A DNA stretch of 64,000 nt, from the NCBI GenBank assembly GCA_023417475.1, contig JAEZFP010000028.1, positions 1 to 64,000 of the forward strand, in the 5' to 3' direction. This stretch comes from Bacillota bacterium (GTDB taxonomy: Bacteria > Bacillota > UBA4882 > UBA8346). The notes beneath the pieces were generated by a model. The model worked only from the letters and a program-made list of their open reading frames with translations, did not search any database and was not told where the DNA came from. The number at the start of each line of letters is the position of its first letter. The first letter of the stretch is position 1. Below are positions 1 through 8,916 of this stretch, piece after piece. A program made the translations under genes and the position numbers.

Positions 1-120
1 CTCTCTTCCACCGCTTCGAACCGGCTGTCATTCAAAAGAGAGGGGGATCGTAAAACGTTTGATCAAGTATTGGCTATCGAAGGGGGGTGAGTCGCGCCCC
101 AATTTTCATTCCTTCGCTTG

Positions 121-136
121 CCCCGGCGCGCCGGGG
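121..136. repeat. 16-bp perfect GC palindrome
   Basis: CCCCGGCGCGCCGGGG is a perfect self-complementary 16-mer lying 50 bases beyond the stop of the minus-strand Cof gene. There is no T-run on either side, so it is not a standard intrinsic terminator. The first 186 bases hold no convincing gene. Confidence 0.5.
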
Positions 137-186
137 TGGACGACTACCTTAAATCAAAGATATCACGCGACGTTTTCAACCGGGTC

Positions 187-984
187 TTACCCTCCGAAAA
201 CCATCCGTTGAATCGCCTCGGCCACCCCGCTATGATCATGATCGGCCACGATCAAGTCGGCCCGTTCTTTCACCACCGCCGCGGCATTGCCGATCGCCAC
301 ACCCACTCCGGCCCACTCCACCATCGACAGGTCGTTGGGAGCATCACCGATCGCCATCACTTCGCCGCGCTCCAAACCCCACGTCGCGGCCAACTCCTGC
401 AACGCCAATCCTTTGGAAACTCCCGGCGCTAAAATCTCCAAATAGGTCGGCTTGGATTTGACGAATTGCAACGCCGGGCCATACTCGGTCCGAAGTTGCG
501 TCTGAATCCGGTCAATCGCCGCCACTTCCCCGACGCCAAGCATCTTGTGGGGCGGTTCTTTTAAAAACGCTTTCAAATCGCCCACCGGATGTGGCGGAAC
601 CCCGGCATTGGCGGCGTATCGTTCGCCCCAGACCGTCAGCTGATCCATGTATAATTGATCGTCAACATAGACGTTGAGGTGGATGTCGGCCGCCCGGAAG
701 GCGTCGATCACCGTCAAGGCCTGCTCCAGTGGGACCGGCCGGTGATACAGGATCTGCCCCGAAATGGCCTCACGAATGATCGCCCCGTTATAAGCGATCA
801 ACGGCACATCCAATTGAAGCTCTTCCACATAACGCCGCATCGAGCTGACCATCCGCCCCGACGCCAACAGCACCTTGACCCCGGCCGCAATCGCCTGGCG
901 GATCGCTTGTTTATCCTCATTCGATATCTCCAGATCGCTCCGGAGCAACGTATCATCCAAATCGATCGCAATACACCGAATCAT
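187..984 (-). CDS. Cof-type HAD-IIB family phosphatase
   Basis: This 265-residue protein is a cytosolic haloacid-dehalogenase-type hydrolase of the Cof/YidA group, which usually dephosphorylates sugar phosphates or nucleotide-related small molecules. Motif I is IDLDDTLL with the nucleophile and acid at D8 and D10. Motif II lies in LLASGR near residue 41, and motif IV is GDAPND at 213-218. The long insert between motifs II and IV matches the C2B cap of the subfamily, and the length is normal. GGGAGG stands 8 bases before the ATG. It is the last gene of a minus-strand run behind the secreted-protein modules, with a 138-base gap. The true substrate cannot be told from sequence. Confidence 0.9.
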   Translation of the reverse strand: MIRCIAIDLDDTLLRSDLEISNEDKQAIRQAIAAGVKVLLASGRMVSSMRRYVEELQLDVPLIAYNGAIIREAISGQILYHRPVPLEQALTVIDAFRAADIHLNVYVDDQLYMDQLTVWGERYAANAGVPPHPVGDLKAFLKEPPHKMLGVGEVAAIDRIQTQLRTEYGPALQFVKSKPTYLEILAPGVSKGLALQELAATWGLERGEVMAIGDAPNDLSMVEWAGVGVAIGNAAAVVKERADLIVADHDHSGVAEAIQRMVFGG

Positions 985-1122
985 CGGTCGAACCTCCCTA
1001 GCAAAGTTTCATTTCCCGGCCATAACCTGCCCTGCCACGGAAACGGCCATGTTCAGTTGTACTATACCATAAAACCCCGGATCCCGCAATTTGGAACCGC
1101 CAAGCACCCCGGACGTGGACGT

Positions 1123-2007
1123 TCAATTCAACGGAGCTAACGTCAGCGTTCCTTTCATCGTGATCCGGTTTCCCGCCGCGCCAACGGCGGTCAACTCCTG
1201 GGCTTGTTCCAGCGCCACCGGCCAACCGCTGACCGCGTCCAAACGCACCGTCCCCCGTTGTTCCCCGCGAAACTGTTCGGTACCGAGCAACACCGGGTTC
1301 ATTACCGACGCCACATTCACTACGGCCATGGCGGAATCCAACGCCACCAACCGAAATTGGTCGTTGGTTTTAAAATGAAGATCATTATAAAGTAGATCAG
1401 CGGTGCCGTTCCATTCGGATCCGACCGTCACCGGCTGGCTTGGATATAAACCGGGATTGGCGGCTAAGCCGAGCAAACTTTGGTATTGCAACCGCCCCTG
1501 CAGATTGTTGAGTAATGACTTCTTCTCGGGAATATTCGGCAACTTCTGATCGATTAGCCGCAACGCCTCTTGCAAACCCTTGACCTCGCCGGCCTGGCCC
1601 GCCGGGTCCAGCCGTACGGTGTAGGTCAAACCCGGCAGCGCCGCCAAGACCAGATTGGCGCCGTTGGTCACTTGCCAGGGCGCCGTCGAGTCAAAATCAA
1701 TCATGGTCCCGCCCGGACCCCCGGCGCGCATTAGCAATGAATGCAACACCACCTTGATCAGGGAATTCCCCGCCGGATCAACCTCCAGCACTTCAAACCC
1801 GATCCCAAACCCAAATTGAAACGCCAGTTCCGTAGCGACTCCGGCTTGGACCTGGGTCAACCGGTAATCGGCAATCAACTTGCAATTCTTTTTATCCCCA
1901 GCCACCGGCCGCCAACTCAAGCCGGCCGGCGTAGTTTCGGCGCCATAACTGATACTGCCGCTCAAGCAGACAATGACCAACGCAATCATAAATTTCCGAA
2001 CGCTCAT
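1123..2007 (-). CDS. Secreted protein of unknown function, module 1 component B (copy 2)
   Basis: The 294-residue protein starts at an ATG seven bases after GGGGGG and has a clear signal peptide (MSVRKF, then a hydrophobic stretch, then Ala-rich cleavage region near residue 23). The mature part opens with LSWRPVAGDKK and holds a central conserved patch (GGPGGTMIDFDST, LYPSQPVTVGSEW). It is a paralogue of the gene at 3138-4034: both share the GP-G-M--FDST patch, the LYP--PV-VG--W patch and a C-terminal TLTL-P or TLEPF end. I do not recognise the family with certainty; the build (RP-x-GD start, GxxW motif, beta-rich) recalls DUF6263-like secreted proteins. No enzymatic motif is visible, so an exported beta-rich binding or envelope role is only a guess. 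Confidence 0.75.
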   Translation of the reverse strand: MSVRKFMIALVIVCLSGSISYGAETTPAGLSWRPVAGDKKNCKLIADYRLTQVQAGVATELAFQFGFGIGFEVLEVDPAGNSLIKVVLHSLLMRAGGPGGTMIDFDSTAPWQVTNGANLVLAALPGLTYTVRLDPAGQAGEVKGLQEALRLIDQKLPNIPEKKSLLNNLQGRLQYQSLLGLAANPGLYPSQPVTVGSEWNGTADLLYNDLHFKTNDQFRLVALDSAMAVVNVASVMNPVLLGTEQFRGEQRGTVRLDAVSGWPVALEQAQELTAVGAAGNRITMKGTLTLAPLN

Positions 2008-2039
2008 CGCGATTCCCCCCAAACCATCTACGCTATACT

Positions 2040-2954
2040 TCAGCGCGGCGTCGCACGAAGTCTGATTTTCAGTTCCACCCGCAACGGAATCGCGGTCTCT
2101 CCCCGCCGCACTTCTCCCACCAACGAGGTGACGACATCAGCCCGTTCAACCCAGCCGTCTTGCAGCCCGTAAGCCAGTTCGCCCCGGGTCGTGCCGACCA
2201 GAGAACTTAACTGATCGACGGTTATTGCCGCTTTTGGGTTGGATTTGATATTGACGCTGTTTTTGACCGAATGTTTCACCGTTCCGAACAGATTCACCAA
2301 ACCAAGCCCGGATTTGGTCTCCGCCAGTTGCAAACCCAGTTCGACCGGGATTGGACAATCCTCGGACGGCAACACCAGATTCTTTTTCCAGCTTTCATCA
2401 ATTCCAACCGGGCCCGGCCGGGGAATATTGAACACTCCCGCGACGAAGGCCGCGATCGAATCATTCCAGACCATCACCCGGTTGACCGCAAACGGATCGG
2501 CGTTACGAATCCCCCGGTCCAGCTTACCGTCGCTCAACGCCTCTTTAGGATTCAACCGGACCGTAAACCACCGGCCCGTTAAAGCCAAAACTGGTTGAAC
2601 ATTGGCAACCGGCGCAGACGCCGGTTGATCGGAAGCAAACTCCAACGTCTCCAACGGTGTATGTAATGAGACGCGGATATTTTGAAAAAGCACTTTGACG
2701 ACAGCCTGTCCGGCCGAATCGACCTGAACCACCTGGCACTCCAGTTGAAAAGCGGCGGTTTGCCGCCGCACCACTTGATAGCCGGCCACTGATTGGGTCA
2801 CCGCTGTGTCCACGGTCAGATTCAACGTACGCCGGTCATTAAGAACCGGCCGGTACGCCAAAGCCACTTTCGCGCCGGGAGCGGTGGCGGCAATCATGGG
2901 GCAGCCGATCGTGATGAGCAAAATCAGCCCCAACCCCAAAAGCCTTTTATTCAT
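2040..2954 (-). CDS. Secreted protein of unknown function, module 1 component A (copy 2)
   Basis: The 304-residue product starts at MNKRLLGLGLIL with AAGGAGG nine bases upstream. A signal peptide ends near the Ala-Ala-Thr-Ala region at residues 18-22, followed by VALAYRPVLNDRR, the opening shared by all four proteins of this cluster. It is a paralogue of the 337-residue protein at 4031-5044: both have a TQ(S/T)V-G motif, a 'QL(E/R)C' strand, PVG(I/L)(D/N)(E/D)(S/T)W, and a C-terminal TGEV-like strand followed by a basic tail. It lies 32 bases upstream of component B and is surely cotranscribed with it. Function unknown. Confidence 0.75.
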   Translation of the reverse strand: MNKRLLGLGLILLITIGCPMIAATAPGAKVALAYRPVLNDRRTLNLTVDTAVTQSVAGYQVVRRQTAAFQLECQVVQVDSAGQAVVKVLFQNIRVSLHTPLETLEFASDQPASAPVANVQPVLALTGRWFTVRLNPKEALSDGKLDRGIRNADPFAVNRVMVWNDSIAAFVAGVFNIPRPGPVGIDESWKKNLVLPSEDCPIPVELGLQLAETKSGLGLVNLFGTVKHSVKNSVNIKSNPKAAITVDQLSSLVGTTRGELAYGLQDGWVERADVVTSLVGEVRRGETAIPLRVELKIRLRATPR

Positions 2955-3031
2955 TAAAACAGCCTCCTTATTCCATCGCAACGGGGCAAAGGATTCCCGC
3001 GAACCCTCGGACGCTTAAACCAAACAGCAAC

Positions 3032-3061
3032 AAACATTCCCACGGTACTGTGGAAATGTTT
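3032..3061 (-). terminator. Inverted repeat between the two secreted-protein modules
   Basis: AAACATT-CCCAC faces GTGG-AAATGTTT around a short GGTACT centre, just downstream of the minus-strand stop at 3138. The minus-strand side ends in a T-rich stretch (TTTGTTG). It probably terminates the upstream module, leaving the second module with its own promoter. The U-tract is weak. Confidence 0.5.
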
Positions 3062-3137
3062 TCGATTCCGGGCGGAATTCTCCTGCCTCATTACCAAGCT
3101 AAAAACTGGCAACGGCATGCCGCAATGACGCCAACAC

Positions 3138-4034
3138 TTAGAACGGTTCTAGCGTAATCACTCCGTCCATCGTAAAACTTTGCGGCGCCGCTCCGGCCTG
3201 ACCGCTTAGGGTTCCGGTAATCGCCTGTTGCAGATTGAGCCGGTTGACCCAACCGTTTCGCTCAATGATTTCAACTTCTCCCCATTGTTTCCCCTCTAGT
3301 TTAGCGTTTTTCGGCCCATTGGTCATACCGGGTTTTAACTCCGAGGTGATTTTGATCTTGACGATTCCGTCGCGACGCTCGATAATTTCATACCGGTCCT
3401 CGCTCATCATCATCAGCCCGTTACTATTGGTGGCATGAAGCGCCTGCCAGGATTCGCCGACCATTACCGGGTGCTCGGGATATAAACTGAGATTATCGGC
3501 GGGACCAATCATTGATCCTTGCCTAAGCTGGGACCGCAACTGTTTGATCGTCTCTTTTTTCTGATCGCTGTCGGGAACTTCCCGATCAATCCGCTTGATT
3601 AACTCATCGACCCCTTTGACCGACAATACTTTCCCGGCGGCGTTGATCTTATACTCAAAGGCGGAGCCCACCAACGCGGCGTAAACCAAATTCTCCGGCG
3701 TCATCTCTTCGAAGGGATCCGTCGAATCGAAACTGGTCATCACCCCAAACGGACCGTTTAACCGTAATAACATCGCTTGAAACCTAATCCGGTTGGTGAC
3801 CGTATTTTTCTTATCAATCGCCAGGACCTCATATTCCAAACCATAGCCAAGCGCCAGACCGATATCGACCGTATCCTGCCGGATTTGATATTTCAGCAAA
3901 ATTTTGGCGCGATATTGATCGCCGATGGCCGGGCGATATGCCAACTGAAACCGTTCTTCGCAATAACCGGGGCCGCCGGCCAACAACATCAGGATGATTA
4001 AAGCCAAGGAACCTAGCCAACGATGGGTTTTCAT
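3138..4034 (-). CDS. Secreted protein of unknown function, module 2 component B (copy 1)
   Basis: The 298-residue protein begins MKTHRWLGSLALIILM, a signal peptide with a hydrophobic core up to about residue 24, and continues FQLAYRPAIGDQYR. Conserved patches shared with the 294-residue paralogue are NGPFGVMTSFDSTDPF, the 'V(K)GVDELIKRID' helix and LYPEHPVMVGESW. The start codon overlaps the stop of component A (ATGA overlap), so translation of the two is coupled, which suggests that the A and B products act together, perhaps as a complex outside the membrane. GGAGG precedes the start by 7 bases. Function unknown. Confidence 0.8.
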   Translation of the reverse strand: MKTHRWLGSLALIILMLLAGGPGYCEERFQLAYRPAIGDQYRAKILLKYQIRQDTVDIGLALGYGLEYEVLAIDKKNTVTNRIRFQAMLLRLNGPFGVMTSFDSTDPFEEMTPENLVYAALVGSAFEYKINAAGKVLSVKGVDELIKRIDREVPDSDQKKETIKQLRSQLRQGSMIGPADNLSLYPEHPVMVGESWQALHATNSNGLMMMSEDRYEIIERRDGIVKIKITSELKPGMTNGPKNAKLEGKQWGEVEIIERNGWVNRLNLQQAITGTLSGQAGAAPQSFTMDGVITLEPF

Positions 4035-5044
4035 CGCTCAATCCTCCTTGTGCGCCACTCTAAGGCCAGTTCCACGATGACCGGAACGGCGGCTTTGGCG
4101 GATTGAACTTCTCCGGTGAGTCGCGTTGCCAACGTTGCTTGGTGTAACCAACCCGTAGCCTGATCAAACCGGTACTCCCCGCGCAACATTCCTGTCAAGG
4201 TCCCGGCAAGCTGACTTTGAAACTGCTGTTTCGATTGAACGGTGACTGACAATTTTTTCTGAAATTCCTGTTCAATCTCCGCGGTCGCTTTCACCGTGAC
4301 ATAACCGTCTTGAAACGTAACCACCTGATATTGAATCAGGCTATCCAACTTTACCGGCGCGAACGGCAGAACTTGTTGGTGTTGCCAGGTATCGTTCAAT
4401 CCCACTGGCGTTTGGGGCAACGTGCCGACCAGTCCCAAGACGACCTCGCCAAACCGGCTCTCCCAGGGATTATTCAATGAGCCAAACATCCGGGCGAGGA
4501 ATTCCATGGTGTCCGACTTGCCAGACTCCGGAGCTTCCATTGTGAATTGTTGCTCTTTGACGGCTTTACCAAACCGGGCTACCCCATCGGGGGTCAATTG
4601 GAACGTCACTTGGTGTCCGACAATTTTTGCCAGATTTTGGCCTTGGGGGGTAAGACGGCCCGTGGCATTCGGCGTTTCGTTGGTTGATTCCTGAGCGGGC
4701 TGTTCCGGAAGAACAATTGCGATTTGGTTGGATTCGAAGGGCGTTTGTTCATGAAGCGTCACCGCTTCGCAGCGAATTGCGCACTCCGCCACGCCAGCCT
4801 CGGCCACTTGCCGGATATGGCAGCGCAGTTGCAAATCAGCCGATAAAGTCCGTATCATCGCATTGCCATTTACCGTTTGCGTTACTTTATTGGTTAAATG
4901 CAAAGTCCCCCGATACTGATCGCCCACGGACAAGCGGTAACCAAGTTGCCGCTTGTCAACCGGGCTTTCAGCGAAGGCCAATGACCCGGCAAGTAAAAAT
5001 ACCGAGGCCACGGCCAGCCCCATGATCGAATGCACGATCCTCAT
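4031..5044 (-). CDS. Secreted protein of unknown function, module 2 component A (copy 1)
   Basis: The 337-residue protein starts MRIVHSIMGLAVASVFLL, a signal peptide cleaved near SLAFAES, then shows the family opening QLGYRLSVGDQYRG. It is longer than its paralogue at 2040-2954 because of a low-complexity Gln/Glu/Asn/Thr insert around residues 115-135. The TVNGNAMIR strand, TPVGLNDTW and the C-terminal LTGEVQ strand are shared. GGGGGG precedes the ATG. First gene of the four-gene secreted cluster on the minus strand; overlaps component B by four bases. No known catalytic motif. Confidence 0.78.
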   Translation of the reverse strand: MRIVHSIMGLAVASVFLLAGSLAFAESPVDKRQLGYRLSVGDQYRGTLHLTNKVTQTVNGNAMIRTLSADLQLRCHIRQVAEAGVAECAIRCEAVTLHEQTPFESNQIAIVLPEQPAQESTNETPNATGRLTPQGQNLAKIVGHQVTFQLTPDGVARFGKAVKEQQFTMEAPESGKSDTMEFLARMFGSLNNPWESRFGEVVLGLVGTLPQTPVGLNDTWQHQQVLPFAPVKLDSLIQYQVVTFQDGYVTVKATAEIEQEFQKKLSVTVQSKQQFQSQLAGTLTGMLRGEYRFDQATGWLHQATLATRLTGEVQSAKAAVPVIVELALEWRTRRIER

Positions 5045-5199
5045 GGTTTACCCCCCGTCGGTTCTGTCGGCTTTCACCTTATCAAAATCACCAATCGCCC
5101 AAACAACTTGATTGGTGTTGCTGTTTTGCCATACTCCCTAGATTATTACCGCAATCGACTTGGTATTCCTTTTTTTTAGGGCTAAAAACCTTGAAAATA

Positions 5200-5228
5200 A
5201 AAAGCCGGCGCTGCTCCCGCCGGCTTTT
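5200..5228 (-). terminator. Intrinsic terminator after the 169-residue secreted protein gene
   Basis: AAAAGCCGGCG and CGCCGGCTTTT form an 11-bp stem with a 7-base loop. Read on the minus strand it ends in TTTTTATTTT. It lies 17 bases beyond the stop of the gene at 5246-5755. Confidence 0.85.
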
Positions 5229-5245
5229 GCAAAAATCATTGCAGA

Positions 5246-5755
5246 TTATTTTTTCGCCAATATCTTGGCTTCGGCATCCGCCACAAACTTTTTTAATTGG
5301 TCTTTTTTAAAGAGTTCGACCATTCGTTCCAGCTCCGGAATTTTAAATCCTTTATCTTGTTTCTGGATCTCATCGTAGGTATTGAGCATAAAGATTAACC
5401 CGTCATAAGTAGCATAAGTTTTCTTATTCTGTTCCAACTGCTCTTCAATATTTCCCGCCAAATATGCGGCGAACAGATGGGTGGACCATTGACTCTTACC
5501 ATAAAAAGGGATAAACTGAGTATCCAATAAAATCACCACATCATCACTGTCCAAGGCATACTCGATGACAATATTTCGGGCAGCTTCCGCCTGGGGCCCA
5601 AACGGTTGATAGGACAGCGAGGCAATCGCACCCAAGACAACCTCTTTGCTGGGAACCGCCGCTTTATCAGCAGCAGGAGCCGCCGCGGCCATCACTGTCA
5701 AATTAAACGCGAAAAGTAACATTGCCGTCAACAACCAGGAAAACGTCTTTTTCAC
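5246..5755 (-). CDS. Small secreted protein of unknown function
   Basis: A 169-residue exported protein. A GTG start is chosen because GAGG lies 8 bases before it; the GTG three codons upstream sits too close to that site. The signal peptide (basic VKKTF, hydrophobic LLTAMLLFAFNLTVMAAA) is clear, followed by mature residues rich in helix formers and Lys. The C-terminus (FKKDQLKKFVADAEAKILAKK) is amphipathic and basic. Patches such as FIPFYGKSQWSTHLFAAYLAGN give no family I recognise. It is monocistronic: it has its own terminator and 200 bases separate it from the secreted modules. Confidence 0.75.
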   Translation of the reverse strand: MKKTFSWLLTAMLLFAFNLTVMAAAAPAADKAAVPSKEVVLGAIASLSYQPFGPQAEAARNIVIEYALDSDDVVILLDTQFIPFYGKSQWSTHLFAAYLAGNIEEQLEQNKKTYATYDGLIFMLNTYDEIQKQDKGFKIPELERMVELFKKDQLKKFVADAEAKILAKK

Positions 5756-5894
5756 CCTAGCCACCTCTTCTTTTCTATAAAATCAAATCATATGCAAATC
5801 ATCACGATAACTTGTTAGGCGTCGCCCGCCAAAATCCTCTTGTCAGTTCCGGATTCACTTCGGAAAGCGTTGGAAACCAATTCTTCCGGCGAGG

Positions 5895-6653
5895 TCAAAC
5901 CGCCGGCCGCCATTGACAAACCGCTTGATAGGACAGCTTTCCGCCGAAAATATCCAAGGCGCTGCCGATGGTAAGATCCAGGCGTCCCCGGCCCAGACGG
6001 TACACCAACTCCAAATCAGCCAAACTTCGGGCGCCTCCGGCATAAGTCGTCGGAATGGTCACCCATTCTCCCAACTTCGCGACCAAATCCCGGGCGATCC
6101 CGCCGCATTGACCTTCGACATCCACCGCGTGAATCAACAACTCGGCGCAATGGTTTTCCAGTTCGGCAAGGTTGGCGGCGTTAATTTCGTAATCGGTAAA
6201 CCGTTGCCAGCGATCGGTCACCACATAATAGCGACCGTCTTTCACCCGGCAACTCAAGTCCAACACCAACCGTTCCTTCCCCACCTCCGCCACTAGCCGT
6301 TCCAGATTTGCGAAATTCACCCGGCCTTCCTGAAACACGTACGAAGTTACAATCACGTGACTGGCGCCGGCCGCCAAATAGCCGGCGGCGTTGACGTCAG
6401 TAATGCCGCCGCCGATCTGCAAACCGCCCGGATACGCCGCGAGCCCTCGCCGGGCTTCCATATCGTTCCCCGAGCCCAACATAATCAGATGTCCTCCGGT
6501 CAACCCGTCGGTTTTAAACATCGCGGCATAATAAGCGGCCCCATGTTCGGAGACAAAATTCTCACGCACGGCAAGCGCTTGATCGGTTAAGGTTCCGCCG
6601 ACAATCTGTTTCACTTTTCCCTGATGCAAATCGATACATGGCCTGAATTTCAT
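5895..6653 (-). CDS. hisA: Phosphoribosylformimino-AICAR isomerase, eukaryotic (HIS6) type
   Basis: The 252-residue protein would catalyse the fourth step of histidine synthesis, the Amadori rearrangement of ProFAR to PRFAR, on a (beta/alpha)8 barrel. It opens RPCIDLHQGKVKQIVGGT and holds LQIGGGI, ASHVIVTSY, LVLDLSCR, LIHAVDVEGQCGGI, TYAGGA and DLTIGSALDIFGG. These are landmarks of yeast and plant HIS6 proteins; ordinary bacterial HisA instead starts with an IPAIDL-type motif. The catalytic-type acids in CIDLHQG and LVLDLSC are present. No other his gene is in the window; the next gene is uvrC, 41 bases upstream. Assignment to the family is strong; whether histidine synthesis is complete elsewhere cannot be seen. 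Confidence 0.88.
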   Translation of the reverse strand: MKFRPCIDLHQGKVKQIVGGTLTDQALAVRENFVSEHGAAYYAAMFKTDGLTGGHLIMLGSGNDMEARRGLAAYPGGLQIGGGITDVNAAGYLAAGASHVIVTSYVFQEGRVNFANLERLVAEVGKERLVLDLSCRVKDGRYYVVTDRWQRFTDYEINAANLAELENHCAELLIHAVDVEGQCGGIARDLVAKLGEWVTIPTTYAGGARSLADLELVYRLGRGRLDLTIGSALDIFGGKLSYQAVCQWRPAV

Positions 6654-6694
6654 CGTTGCCTTTTTCCTCCGCTACGCAAACCCGCTCCGGTTTT

Positions 6695-8536
6695 TTATAA
6701 GAGTTCCAACTGTTCCTTAATGCTCTCCGCCAACTTCGCATTGATTCCCGGGACTTTGACCAATTCCATCAAACTTGCCTCGCGAATCCGTTTGACCGAC
6801 CCAAATTCCTTCAATAACGCCTGCTTCTTTTTGGGACCGATTCCGGTGACCAGATCCAGACTGGAGGCCACGGTCCGTTGGTCCCGCAACGACTTATGAT
6901 AGGTAATGGCAAAACGGTGCGATTCATCGCGAACCCGTTGCAAAAGCTTCAACGCTTCCGAGCGACGCGCCAAACGGATCGGCTCTTCTTGTCCGGGAAG
7001 GTAAATCTCCTCTTCCTGTTTGGCCAAACCGATCCGGGGGAGGTGGCTTAAGCCCAATTCGGCTAACACTTCACCGACCGCCGAGAGTTGCCCTTTCCCA
7101 CCGTCAATCAAAAGTAAATCCGGGAATTTGGCAAACTTGCTCTGTTCGGTCTGGACATTTTGCCGTTCTTCCAAGCCCCGTTGAAAACGGCGGCGGATCG
7201 CCTCCTGCATCATCGCAAAATCATTCGGCCCTTCGATGGTCCGGATCCGGAACCGCCGGTACTCGCTACCGTTGGAGACCCCATTTTCGAAGACCACCAT
7301 CGAAGCGACCGCCTGGGTTCCTTGGGTATTGGAGATATCGAAACCTTCAATCCGCAACGGCAGTTTGGCCATTCCCAACTCGCGCTGCAGTTCCTCCAGG
7401 GTCTCCTGGATAAATCCTTCGCGTTGCTTTTCCCGGTTTCGTTCCTGCGCCAATAAAATCTGGGCGTTTTCCGCCGCCATCTTGACCAACTGGGCTTTCT
7501 CGCCTTTCTGCGGCACTTGCAAGTTTACTTTGGAACCCCGCAGGCGGGCCAGCCATTCAGCCACCGCTGCTAGACTTTCCAACGAGAAAGGCAGCCAAAC
7601 TTCCTTGGGAATAAAGCCCGAACCGTCGTAATATTGGGTTAAAAACGCCTCTATCACTTCGGCGGCCGGGGTCTCATCCCCTTCCGCCAATTGAAAATAT
7701 TCGCGTCCTACCAATTTGCCGTTCCGGACCTGAAAGACTTGGACGAAACTCCCGCCGCGGTCTTGGGCGATTCCGAAAATATCGGCATCGTCGCGGGCGT
7801 CGGAGACAATCTTCTGCTTTTCCAATACTTTTTGAATATCCCGCAACCGGTCCCGCAGTTGCGCCGCGCGTTCGTACTCCATCCTGCCGGCGGCGTCGGC
7901 CATTTCCTGCCGGAGTTTCTCCACCAGTTCCTCCTGGCGGCCCTCCAAAAACAAACAGACCTGGTGAATGATCTGCCGGTAGGCTTCCTGGGAGACATAT
8001 CCGGTACAAGGCGCTAAACAGCGTTGAATGTGATAGTTCAAACAGGGCCGGTCAATCCGGACCTCGTCCAGATTGTGACGGCAACCCCGGATCGGAAAAA
8101 TCTGCCGCAACAACCGGAAGGTATCCCGTAACGCAGTGACGTTGGTATACGGTCCGTAATACTTGCTGCCGTCCGCCTTGACCCGGCGGGTAATATAGAC
8201 TTGAGGAAAGCGTTCGCCCAAAGTCACCTTGACCCAGGGGTATTGTTTGTCATCCCGCAGCCGGATGTTGTATTTGGGATGTTCTTCTTTAATCAGATTG
8301 CACTCCAACACCAAGGCTTCCACCTCGGAGTTGGTCGTGATATATTCAAACCGGTCGACTTGCTTGACCATGGACTCAATTCGCGGATTCAGGTTCCGGG
8401 AGGCTTGAAAATAAGAGCGCACCCGGTTCTTTAACGAGATCGCCTTACCAACGTAAATCACCTTCCCGGCCCCGTCTTTCATCAAATAAACGCCGGGTTT
8501 GTCCGGCAGCAGCTTTAGATCCTCCGGAGTTACCAT
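6695..8536 (-). CDS. uvrC: Excinuclease ABC subunit C
   Basis: UvrC makes the dual incisions around a lesion held by UvrB during nucleotide excision repair. The 613-residue protein has normal length and full architecture: an N-terminal GIY-YIG nuclease domain (KPGVYLMKDGAGKVIYVGKA, about residues 12-32), a UVR motif that contacts UvrB (MEYERAAQLRDRLRDI, about 215), the RNase H-like endonuclease half (RIEGFDISNTQGT; LLIDGGKGQL) and a C-terminal helix-hairpin-helix pair (VTGIGPKKKQALL, VPGINAKLAESI). Start ATG has AGGTGA ten bases before it. It is apart from uvrBA, as is common in Firmicutes, and sits upstream of the hisA-like gene on the same strand. Confidence 0.98.
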   Translation of the reverse strand: MVTPEDLKLLPDKPGVYLMKDGAGKVIYVGKAISLKNRVRSYFQASRNLNPRIESMVKQVDRFEYITTNSEVEALVLECNLIKEEHPKYNIRLRDDKQYPWVKVTLGERFPQVYITRRVKADGSKYYGPYTNVTALRDTFRLLRQIFPIRGCRHNLDEVRIDRPCLNYHIQRCLAPCTGYVSQEAYRQIIHQVCLFLEGRQEELVEKLRQEMADAAGRMEYERAAQLRDRLRDIQKVLEKQKIVSDARDDADIFGIAQDRGGSFVQVFQVRNGKLVGREYFQLAEGDETPAAEVIEAFLTQYYDGSGFIPKEVWLPFSLESLAAVAEWLARLRGSKVNLQVPQKGEKAQLVKMAAENAQILLAQERNREKQREGFIQETLEELQRELGMAKLPLRIEGFDISNTQGTQAVASMVVFENGVSNGSEYRRFRIRTIEGPNDFAMMQEAIRRRFQRGLEERQNVQTEQSKFAKFPDLLLIDGGKGQLSAVGEVLAELGLSHLPRIGLAKQEEEIYLPGQEEPIRLARRSEALKLLQRVRDESHRFAITYHKSLRDQRTVASSLDLVTGIGPKKKQALLKEFGSVKRIREASLMELVKVPGINAKLAESIKEQLELL

Positions 8537-8916
8537 TCCTCTGACTCACCTACTCTTGATAACGAATTGTTTCCCTAATCATTTCGCTTTTGGGCGTCGT
8601 TTTTCCTTTCCCCGTCCATAGCTTAACGCATGTACCTGAAACATTTTCGACAAAAATTGCGCAGATTTTCTACCGAGTTGTGCCACAGCACTCTAAAATC
8701 ATGCGCAAACCCAAACCAATCACTCACTACCAGCCGCGCAAAATAAGTCGAATCGCAAACGTCCGGCATTAGAATTTTACACTGTTTTAACAGGTATTTA
8801 CCGAAAAAACCCGAAGTAAACAACATCCCGATATGTGATGAACAATACCGTCAAGCTGCTATCTTGTTAAAAATTATAACCGTTTCCGCTGACTAGCGCA
8901 AAGGAGTAAACGACTG
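8537..8916. other. Divergent intergenic region, no gene seen
   Basis: The 380 bases separate uvrC (minus) from the BASS transporter (plus). The right part is AT-rich (ATCTTGTTAAAAATTATAACC around 8860-8880) and probably holds the transporter promoter; AAAGGAG near 8900 is its ribosome site. No convincing open frame, hairpin or LexA-like box was seen. Confidence 0.5.

Noticed and set aside
84..95. GGGGGGTGAGTC also seen near 19005, possible repeat pair
   Set aside because: A 12-base match in GC-rich gaps is not enough; the flanks do not align.
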